Assembly (NCBI GenBank): GCA_045600005.1
Contig: JAZRXB010000163.1
Location: 1-16,514, forward strand
From: Flemingiibacterium sp045600005
Lineage (GTDB): Bacteria; Bacillota; Clostridia; Oscillospirales; CAG-272
DNA: 16,514 nt
Reading direction: 5' to 3'
Positions 7,755-13,217 of this stretch are shown here, piece by piece (position 1 is the stretch's first letter; each line of letters begins with the position of its first letter). The notes beneath the pieces are model-generated. The model was not told the origin of the DNA and did no database searches. It worked only from the letters and a program-made list of their open reading frames with translations. The translations under genes were made by a program, and so were the position numbers.

Positions 7755-8534
7755 ATGCTGAAAAGTAACCTGACGATCAACCGGATCGACTATGTGATGC
7801 ACGGCGTAAGATCGTATAAGGCGGGCGAGACACGCGACTTCACCGGACGGGGGGATCACTGCGAGCTGGTGTACAAAATAGCGGGGGAAAGCATCGTCAC
7901 ATTCCGGGACGAATCCTATTGCGAGACCGGCGGGACCTTCCGTTTTCTGCCGGTGCGCACGGAGGCGGATCGCTATGTCGTCCGGGTGATCGAGCCGGGC
8001 GATTTCTATTATTTCGCGTTCCAGTCGCCGGACGCGCCGACCGATCTGTGCCGCATGACCGTCCGAAACGGCGAAAAGCTCGAATGGCTCTACGAGGCGA
8101 TGTGGCGGACGTGGACGATGCGCGAGAAGGGGTACTACCACCGCTGTCTTGCCTATGCGTATGAGATCTTGGCCGAAACGGAACGTCAGAGCTACCAGCC
8201 GAGCGAACGGACGGCGATCCTTGCTCCCGCGCTCGATTACATCGAAAAGCATCTGACCGACACGATCGACTGCGGCTCGCTCCATACGCTGTGCGGCGTC
8301 AGCTACACCTATTTCAAAAGCGTGTTCATCGAACGCTACGGCGTTCCGCCGAAAAAATACATCACGCGGCTGAAAATGAATCTCGCCTGCGAACAGCTCG
8401 TACAGGGACAGCTGCCTGTGTCCGCCGTCGCCGCGGCGCTCGGCTACTCGAACGCGCACTATTTCTCGCGGGTGTTCCGCGAGGAGATCGGCACGACTGC
8501 CGACGAATACCGCAAACGGATGAAAACGATATAG
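7755..8534 (+). CDS. AraC family transcriptional regulator
   Basis: The product is about 259 aa. The first ~150 residues form a cupin-like sensory domain (ELVYKIAG, FRFLPVRTEADRY, EPGDFYYFAF). The C-terminal ~100 residues carry two helix-turn-helix units: CGSLHTLCGVSYTYFKSVF with FKERYGVPP-like spacing, then AVAAALGYSNAHYFSRVFRE with the family signature GYSNAHYFSRVF. It reads divergently from the GRE operon, which suggests that it senses the substrate or a derived sugar or alcohol and activates the operon. The ATG at 7755 is preferred because AAGGATGG (7740-7747) lies at normal spacing. A GTG two codons upstream (7749) is also possible but sits very close to that site. Family is certain; effector and target are inferred from position. 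Confidence 0.94.
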   Translation: MLKSNLTINRIDYVMHGVRSYKAGETRDFTGRGDHCELVYKIAGESIVTFRDESYCETGGTFRFLPVRTEADRYVVRVIEPGDFYYFAFQSPDAPTDLCRMTVRNGEKLEWLYEAMWRTWTMREKGYYHRCLAYAYEILAETERQSYQPSERTAILAPALDYIEKHLTDTIDCGSLHTLCGVSYTYFKSVFIERYGVPPKKYITRLKMNLACEQLVQGQLPVSAVAAALGYSNAHYFSRVFREEIGTTADEYRKRMKTI

Positions 8535-8611
8535 GGCGGTCTCTGAAAATCAGCGGAAGCGGGTATCGCGTTTGATTTTTTCGCGGTTTCCGGATCCTCA
8601 GAGGATGACAT

Positions 8612-8662
8612 AGAGCAGTCTGCACGAAACGGGAAAAACGTTTTGTGCAGACTGCTCTTTTT
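8612..8662 (+). terminator. Intrinsic terminator after the AraC-family gene
   Basis: An 18-bp stem pairs 8613-8630 with 8640-8657, with one G-U pair and loop GGGAAAAAC, and is followed by TTTTT (8658-8662). It ends the regulator transcript before the deformylase promoter. A weaker stem just after the stop codon (AAAATCA 8546-8552 with TGATTTT 8573-8579, then Ts) may be a first, leaky stop. Confidence 0.9.
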
Positions 8663-8697
8663 CCTGCATTTCTTTTCCGAAAACCGCGCGCCGTCTC

Positions 8698-8726
8698 TTG
8701 CAAATGAAGCGGAAATATGATAGAAT
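8698..8726 (+). promoter_or_regulatory. Promoter of the deformylase/PHP unit
   Basis: TTGCAA (8698-8703), a 17-bp spacer, then TAGAAT (8721-8726). Transcription would start near 8733, next to the AGAAAGGA ribosome binding site and about 15 nt before the ATG at 8749. Each hexamer has mismatches, so it is a moderate promoter. Confidence 0.65.
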
Positions 8727-8748
8727 AAGGGGAGAAAGGAACGGTATC

Positions 8749-9159
8749 ATGGAAAAGACGATTATCCGGGACGTCATTCTGCTTGCGCACCGCGCACGTC
8801 CCGCCGAAGCCTCCGATCTCGGCACGGCGGACGATCTTCTCGACACGCTCCGGGCGAACGCCGAACGCTGCGTCGGACTGGCGGCGAACATGATCGGCGA
8901 GCCGGTGAGCATCATAGCCTTTCTGGACGGCGGCTCATACGAGGTCATGCTGAACCCCGAGATCACGAAGCGCGCCGGTCCCTACGAGACCGAGGAGGGC
9001 TGTCTGTCGCTTGACGGCGTGAGAAAGACGAAACGCTGGCGCTCGATCAAGGTGCGCTGGCAGACACGCGAGTTCAAATGGCGCGTGAAAAACTTCGACG
9101 GCTTTACCGCCGAGATCATTCAGCACGAGATCGACCATCTGAACGGCATCATTATTTAA
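8749..9159 (+). CDS. def: Peptide deformylase, short Firmicutes type
   Basis: The product is 136 aa. It would remove the N-formyl group from nascent proteins using a metal ion. Motif II, EEGCLSL (82-88), supplies metal ligand Cys85. Motif III, HEIDH (126-130), supplies both His ligands and catalytic Glu127. Motif I reads CVGLAANM (41-48), with Met where classical enzymes have the catalytic Gln (GxGLAAxQ). From memory this AANM form occurs in a known group of short Firmicutes deformylases that often sit beside a canonical copy; I cannot check this here. The start at 8749 has AGAAAGGA at proper spacing; an upstream in-frame start at 8698 lies inside the promoter. It probably shares a transcript with the PHP gene 17 nt downstream, which has no obvious functional link. 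Confidence 0.88.
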   Translation: MEKTIIRDVILLAHRARPAEASDLGTADDLLDTLRANAERCVGLAANMIGEPVSIIAFLDGGSYEVMLNPEITKRAGPYETEEGCLSLDGVRKTKRWRSIKVRWQTREFKWRVKNFDGFTAEIIQHEIDHLNGIII

Positions 9160-9176
9160 GGAAGAATCTGCGAAAC

Positions 9177-10010
9177 ATGAACGAAGAACAACATCTGACC
9201 GCCGATATGCACCTTCACTCGAACCATTCGGCGGACTGCCGCTGCCCGCTCGACCTGATGTGCCGGACGGCGGTCGAAAAGAAAATCGACATTCTCAATC
9301 TGTCCGATCACTCCGACGTGCGCTGGTCGCCCCAGATCGACGTGAAAGGGAACACGCTGTCCTCCATCGAGGAAGCGGAAAGTCTCGCCGAGGTGTACCG
9401 CGGACGGCTGACGCTCCTTGTCGGCATCGAGATCGGAGACGCGCAGCGAAATCCCGGGCTTGCGAAAGAGCTTGCGGCTCTGCCGATGCTCGATTCGGTC
9501 ACCGGCTCGATCCACACCGGCTGGCTTGGGGAAGTACCCTACTCGTTTTCGCGCACCGATTTCACGAAGGTCCCCTACGAGGACGTGAAAAGGCTCGTGC
9601 GCGGCTACTACGAAAATATGCTCGAAATGATCGACATCGTGAAGCCCGACATCCTGGCGCATATGACCTATCCGCTCCGCTACGTCGTCGGAAAATGCGG
9701 ACTGCCGCTCGACTTCGACGAATACGCCCCGCTGACCGACCGGATCCTCAGAGCGGCTGCGGAAAACGGAATCTCGCTCGAAGTGAACACCGCGTATCAG
9801 AACGAGGGCGAGCCGCTTCACGACGCGGACGTGAAGCTCCTGACCCGTTTCCGCGAGCTTGGCGGCAGACGGCTGACCATCGGCTCGGACGCGCACAGAC
9901 CGGAAAAGCTCGGCTGTGATTTTGAACCCGTCCGGGCAGAGCTGCGGCGGATGGGTTTTGAAAAGCTGTATTATTATCAAAAGCGTGAGCCGAAGGCTTA
10001 CGACTGTTAA
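9177..10010 (+). CDS. PHP domain phosphoesterase (histidinol-phosphatase-like)
   Basis: The product is 277 aa, the length of HisJ/HisK-type PHP phosphatases. It shows the four PHP metal-binding motifs in order: DMHLHSNHSAD (His12, His14), LSDHSD (Asp44, His45), Glu85 in GIEIGD with His113 in SIHTG, and His162 in LAHMTY with GSDAH (Asp238, His240). It should hydrolyse a small phosphate ester in the cytoplasm. Histidinol phosphate is the textbook substrate, but no his genes are here. Sugar phosphates or nucleotides are equally possible, given the carbohydrate context. AAGGAAG overlaps the deformylase stop codon and serves this ATG, so the genes are likely co-transcribed. Confidence 0.87.
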   Translation: MNEEQHLTADMHLHSNHSADCRCPLDLMCRTAVEKKIDILNLSDHSDVRWSPQIDVKGNTLSSIEEAESLAEVYRGRLTLLVGIEIGDAQRNPGLAKELAALPMLDSVTGSIHTGWLGEVPYSFSRTDFTKVPYEDVKRLVRGYYENMLEMIDIVKPDILAHMTYPLRYVVGKCGLPLDFDEYAPLTDRILRAAAENGISLEVNTAYQNEGEPLHDADVKLLTRFRELGGRRLTIGSDAHRPEKLGCDFEPVRAELRRMGFEKLYYYQKREPKAYDC

Positions 10011-10071
10011 GACAGCGCTGATCGGATCGGTTCTCTGACGAAAACGACCTTATTCAGCGTCTGTTTATAGT

Positions 10072-10098
10072 CGATTGTAAAACTGCGTTTTACAATCG
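10072..10098. repeat. Hairpin 1: 12-bp perfect inverted repeat
   Basis: CGATTGTAAAAC (10072-10083) and GTTTTACAATCG (10087-10098) flank the loop TGC. There is no T-run after it on either strand, so it is not a simple terminator. It carries the AAAAC/GTTTT core shared with three other hairpins in the window. The left arm can instead pair with a second TTTTACAAT at 10234-10242. Confidence 0.8.
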
Positions 10099-10101
10099 GT
10101 A

Positions 10102-10192
10102 CTCGCGCTTATCGCCGATGCCAAAAACGAAGTTTTTGGCTGCCGTCAAAACCTGTTTTGACGGCTCTCCCCATATCGGCGCGAGGGCTCGC
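10102..10192. other. Multi-branch structured intergenic element before araB
   Basis: An outer stem pairs CTCGCGC (10102-10108) with GCGCGAG (10179-10185) or, continuing inward, CCGAT (10115-10119) with ATCGG (10175-10179). Inside sit two perfect hairpins: 9 bp GCCAAAAAC/GTTTTTGGC (10120-10140, loop GAA) and 11 bp GCCGTCAAAAC/GTTTTGACGGC (10142-10165, loop CT). GCGAG (10181-10185) can alternatively pair with CTCGC at 10188-10192, opening the outer stem. The rest of the 10011-10276 gap shows no gene and no convincing promoter. Function is unknown; a leader RNA or an interspersed repeat are the main options. Confidence 0.55.
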
Positions 10193-10276
10193 CTTAGAGG
10201 TGTTTTTATTATAACATTCGTCATATTAAAGCATTTTACAATTGTCTATGTTTGTTTAAGTACGGAGGGATTATCC

Positions 10277-11917
10277 ATGAATAAAAAAAGACGCATCGCG
10301 CTCGGACTCGACTATGGAACGCTGTCCGGACGCGCCGTGCTGGTGGACATTGCCGACGGAAGCGAGCTGGCGGCGGAGGTCCTGTCCTATCCGCACGGCG
10401 TGATGGATGATGAATTTCACGGAAAAAAGCTCCCGGCAGGCTGGGCGCTCCAGGACCCGGCGGATTATCTGGAGGTACTTCGCGTCACGGTCCCGGCGGC
10501 GATGAAAAAAGCCGGCGTGAAGCCGGAGGAGATCGTCGGCGTCGGCGTGGACTTCACGTCCTGCACCGTCCTGCCGACAAAGGAGGACGGAACGCCGCTC
10601 TGCTTCCTGCCCGAATACCGGGAAGATCCGCGCGCCTATGTCAAGCTCTGGAAGGATCACGGCGCGCTCTCTCAGGCGGCAAGACTTGAAGAAGCGCTCG
10701 CTGCGGCATATCCCGAACGCCTGAAAACCTACGGCGGCAAGGTCTCTCCCGAATGGCTGTTCCCGAAGATCATGGAGACCGCCGAAAACGCGCCGGAGCT
10801 TTACCGCGCCGCCGACCGCTTCATCGAGGCGGGCGACTGGATCGTCCGGATGCTGACCGGATGCGAGGCGCGAAGCGCCTGCCAGGCCGGGTATAAGGCG
10901 CTCTGGAACCGGAGGGAAGGCTATCTGCCGAATTCGTTCTGGGCAGGGCTCGTGCCGGAAATGGACGGCATCATCGGTACGAAGATACCGGAAAAGGTCG
11001 TGAACGCCGCGTCGAAGATCGGAGAAGTGAACGAAAAAGGCGCGGAGCTGACCGGACTTGCGGTCGGCACGCCGGTCTCGTCGGTCTACATCGACGCGCA
11101 CGCCGCTTTTCCGGGCAGCGGCGTCACGCGGGACGGAACGCTGCTTCTGATCGTCGGCACGTCGACCTGTCAAATTCTGCTCGGCGAAGAGGAAAAGAAG
11201 GTCCCTGGCATCTGCGGCGTGGTCGACAGCGGCATCATCCCCGGTTATTTCGGCTACGAAGCGGGACAGGCGGCGACCGGCGACATCTTCGACTGGTTCG
11301 TGAAGAACTGCGTTCCCGCGTCCTATGCGAAGGAAGCGGAGGAAAGAGGGATCGGTCTGCATAAGCTGCTGCGGGAAAAGGCGATGGACAAGGCGCCCGG
11401 AGAGGGCGGTCTGGTCGCGCTCGACTGGTGGAACGGCAACCGCAGTCCCCTTCAGGACAGCTCGCTTTCGGGTCTCATCGTCGGCATGACGCTGACGACG
11501 AAGCCGGAGGATATCTACCGCGCGCTGCTCGAAGCGACCGCGTTCGGCACGAAGCTGATCATCGACAATTTCGAGGCGAACGGCGTCGCCATCGGGAGCA
11601 TCGTCGCCTGCGGCGGCATCGCGGTCAAGGACGCGCTGATGATGCAGATCTATGCCGATGTGACCGGACGGAGCATCCGCATCGCCGCGTCCGATCAGAC
11701 GATGGCGGTCGGCAGCGCGGTGCTGGGAGCGGCGGTGTCGGGAGCATACCGTGACATTCACGAAGCCGCCGCCGCGATGGGACGGCTGCGCGAAACGGTC
11801 TACGAGCCGATTCCGGCGCATACCGAAGCCTACCGGAAGCTGTACGGAATCTACCGCACGCTGCACGAGCGCTTCATGGACGGCGGGATCATGAGACAGC
11901 TGCGCGACATAAAATAA
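10277..11917 (+). CDS. araB: L-ribulokinase (FGGY kinase)
   Basis: The product is 546 aa, matching the usual AraB length. It phosphorylates L-ribulose with ATP, the second step of L-arabinose catabolism. The ribulokinase signature is clear throughout: ALGLDYGTLSGRAVLVD (8-24), YPHGVMD, WALQDPADYLE, GVGVDFTSCTVLP (88-100), YVKLWKDH, GGKVSPEW, FIEAGDWIV and YIDAHAAFPG (271-280, catalytic Asp273). GTSTCQ (294-299) forms part of the ATP site, and GYEAGQ follows. The ATG at 10277 follows GGAGGGA (10264-10270) by 6 nt. araA and araD are not in the window. It heads a unit with the BNR-fold protein, 36 nt downstream, and two further genes, suggesting that arabinose comes from the same plant glycan that the glycosidase acts on. 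The structured element upstream may affect expression. Confidence 0.93.
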   Translation: MNKKRRIALGLDYGTLSGRAVLVDIADGSELAAEVLSYPHGVMDDEFHGKKLPAGWALQDPADYLEVLRVTVPAAMKKAGVKPEEIVGVGVDFTSCTVLPTKEDGTPLCFLPEYREDPRAYVKLWKDHGALSQAARLEEALAAAYPERLKTYGGKVSPEWLFPKIMETAENAPELYRAADRFIEAGDWIVRMLTGCEARSACQAGYKALWNRREGYLPNSFWAGLVPEMDGIIGTKIPEKVVNAASKIGEVNEKGAELTGLAVGTPVSSVYIDAHAAFPGSGVTRDGTLLLIVGTSTCQILLGEEEKKVPGICGVVDSGIIPGYFGYEAGQAATGDIFDWFVKNCVPASYAKEAEERGIGLHKLLREKAMDKAPGEGGLVALDWWNGNRSPLQDSSLSGLIVGMTLTTKPEDIYRALLEATAFGTKLIIDNFEANGVAIGSIVACGGIAVKDALMMQIYADVTGRSIRIAASDQTMAVGSAVLGAAVSGAYRDIHEAAAAMGRLRETVYEPIPAHTEAYRKLYGIYRTLHERFMDGGIMRQLRDIK

Positions 11918-11953
11918 AGCACGAAAAATAACGATTTTCAGGAGGAATCCGTC

Positions 11954-13051
11954 ATGACGAATGCACAGGCAAAGGCGTGCGAGGTGATTTACCGCACCGC
12001 TGACCCGAAATACTGCGACGAGGATATCCGGCTCTTTCAGGGCTGCCCGACCATTGCGGTGACGCGCGGCGGCAGGATCTATCTCGGCTGGTATTCCGGC
12101 GGACGCTGCGAGCCGCATATGGAAAACTTCAACCTGATCGTCTATTCCGACGATAAAGGAAAGAGCTGGTCGAAGCCGCTCATCGTCATTCCGAGCGATA
12201 AGGAGCGGAAGGTGCAGGCGCTCGACATTCAGCTCTGGACCGCGCCGGACGGCAGTCTGCACGTTTTCTGGGTGCAGAACAATACGCATCTTGTGTCCGA
12301 GGGCATTCCGGGCTACACGATCGACGGCTATGTGTTCAACGACAGCGTTCACGCCGAATGGGTCATGATCTGCAAGGACCCCGACGCGGAGGATCCCGTG
12401 TTCAGCGAACCGCGGTATCTCGATCAGGGCTTCCTGCGCTGCAAGCCGCTCGTCTTGAAGAACGGCGCGTGGATCAACTTCAACTACGACCAGACAAACG
12501 ACCGCTACGGCTATTCGATCTCGACCGACGAGGGAAAGACCTACACCCGTTATTACGGCGCGAAGAAGATCCCCACGCCCTTCGACGAGGGAATGGCGTA
12601 TCAGATGAAAAACGGCGACGTGCGCATGATGGCGCGCACGAGCGTCGGCGAGCTTGCCGAAGCCGTCTCGCACGACGGCGGCTATACGTGGGACGAAGCA
12701 AAGCCGAACGGCATCGACAGCCCGAACACCCGCCTGTTCCTTGCGAGAACGCCTGCCGGGCGCGTGCTTCTGGTCAACAACGACCACAGAAAGAGCCGCT
12801 GCCGCATGACCGTCTATCTGTCCGAGGACGACGGGCTGACGTGGAAATACAAGCGCTGCATCGACGGACGGGATAACCTGTCCTATCCCGACGCGGACTT
12901 TTACGACGGCAGGATCTATCTCACCTACGACCGCGGACGCACCGGCGAGCGGGAAATTCTGTTCTTAAGCTTCACCGAGGACGATATCATGAACGAAGAT
13001 CATCTTTTTGTGCCGACGATCGTCAGCAAGCCGAAAGGAGCAAAAGTTTGA
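11954..13051 (+). CDS. BNR/Asp-box (sialidase-fold) beta-propeller protein
   Basis: The product is 365 aa with no signal peptide. Four Asp-box repeats (SxDxGxTW) are visible: SDDKGKSW (65-72), STDEGKTY (190-197), SHDGGYTW (239-246) and SEDDGLTW (290-297), the mark of a six-bladed sialidase-type propeller. FQGCPTIAV near the N-terminus and LRCKPLVLKNG (161-171) match the BNR_2 branch often annotated as exo-alpha-sialidase. The context of ribulokinase and an alpha-L-rhamnosidase, with no sialic acid genes, makes true sialidase activity doubtful. A cytoplasmic glycosidase or lyase for a plant uronic or deoxy sugar fits better. The start has AGGAGGA (11940-11946). Its stop codon lies inside the left arm of a 12-bp hairpin (13044-13069). 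Fold is confident; activity is unknown. Confidence 0.85.
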   Translation: MTNAQAKACEVIYRTADPKYCDEDIRLFQGCPTIAVTRGGRIYLGWYSGGRCEPHMENFNLIVYSDDKGKSWSKPLIVIPSDKERKVQALDIQLWTAPDGSLHVFWVQNNTHLVSEGIPGYTIDGYVFNDSVHAEWVMICKDPDAEDPVFSEPRYLDQGFLRCKPLVLKNGAWINFNYDQTNDRYGYSISTDEGKTYTRYYGAKKIPTPFDEGMAYQMKNGDVRMMARTSVGELAEAVSHDGGYTWDEAKPNGIDSPNTRLFLARTPAGRVLLVNNDHRKSRCRMTVYLSEDDGLTWKYKRCIDGRDNLSYPDADFYDGRIYLTYDRGRTGEREILFLSFTEDDIMNEDHLFVPTIVSKPKGAKV

Positions 13052-13069
13052 AAACAAGTTTTCAAACTT
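13044..13069. repeat. 12-bp perfect inverted repeat spanning the BNR gene stop codon
   Basis: AAGTTTGAAAAC (13044-13055) and GTTTTCAAACTT (13058-13069) flank a two-base loop. The TGA stop (13049-13051) is inside the left arm. No T-run follows, so it is not a standard terminator. It has the same AAAAC/GTTTT core as the hairpins upstream of araB. Confidence 0.8.
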
Positions 13070-13074
13070 ATCGT

Positions 13075-13182
13075 TTTGTGGCTTTCGTTGCCGTTCCGGC
13101 AACGATTTTGATAGCAAAGATTCTGCCCGCAGAATCTTTGCTGCGCAAAGGCGGGAATAACCCGCCGATAACCATCCACAAA
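13075..13182. other. Second multi-branch structured intergenic element
   Basis: An outer 7-bp stem, TTTGTGG (13075-13081) with CCACAAA (13176-13182), encloses three hairpins. They are 9 bp TCGTTGCCG/CGGCAACGA (13085-13105), 13 bp GCAAAGATTCTGC/GCAGAATCTTTGC (13114-13141, loop CC) and 6 bp GGCGGG/CCCGCC (13150-13166). CTTTGC (13136-13141) can also pair with GCAAAG (13145-13150), competing with the 13-bp hairpin. The layout mirrors the element before araB: one 12-bp hairpin, a short linker, then a closed multi-branch. Arm sequences are unrelated. Function is unknown. Confidence 0.55.
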
Positions 13183-13196
13183 TCCGAAGAAAGGAA

Positions 13197-13217
13197 AGCT
13201 TTTGCTGCGCAAAGGCT
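13197..13217 (+). promoter_or_regulatory. Hairpin between Shine-Dalgarno and start of the rhamnosidase gene
   Basis: A 9-bp stem (AGCTTTTGC 13197-13205 with GCAAAGGCT 13209-13217, one G-U pair, loop TGC) lies exactly between AAAGGA (13190-13195) and the ATG at 13218. Linear spacing of 22 nt is too long for good initiation; folding the hairpin would shorten it. It contains the CTGCGCAAAG string also found at 13141-13150. Confidence 0.5.

Noticed and set aside
10072..10192. CRISPR array or tRNA cluster
   Set aside because: The inverted repeats differ in sequence, with no regular repeat-spacer period, and no tRNA-type arms or T-loop consensus are present.
10118..10276. N-terminal extension of ribulokinase to 10118
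   Set aside because: It is translated from hairpin arms. AraB homology begins at the ATG at 10277, which has GGAGGGA upstream.
10271..12787. Long minus-strand open frame (838 codons) opposite araB and the BNR gene
   Set aside because: It is antisense to two strongly recognisable genes, has no family resemblance or ribosome binding site, and arises from GC-rich codon bias.
13075..13182. Retron-type or IS-derived element
   Set aside because: No reverse transcriptase, transposase or target-site duplication is visible in the window; only the hairpins themselves are seen.
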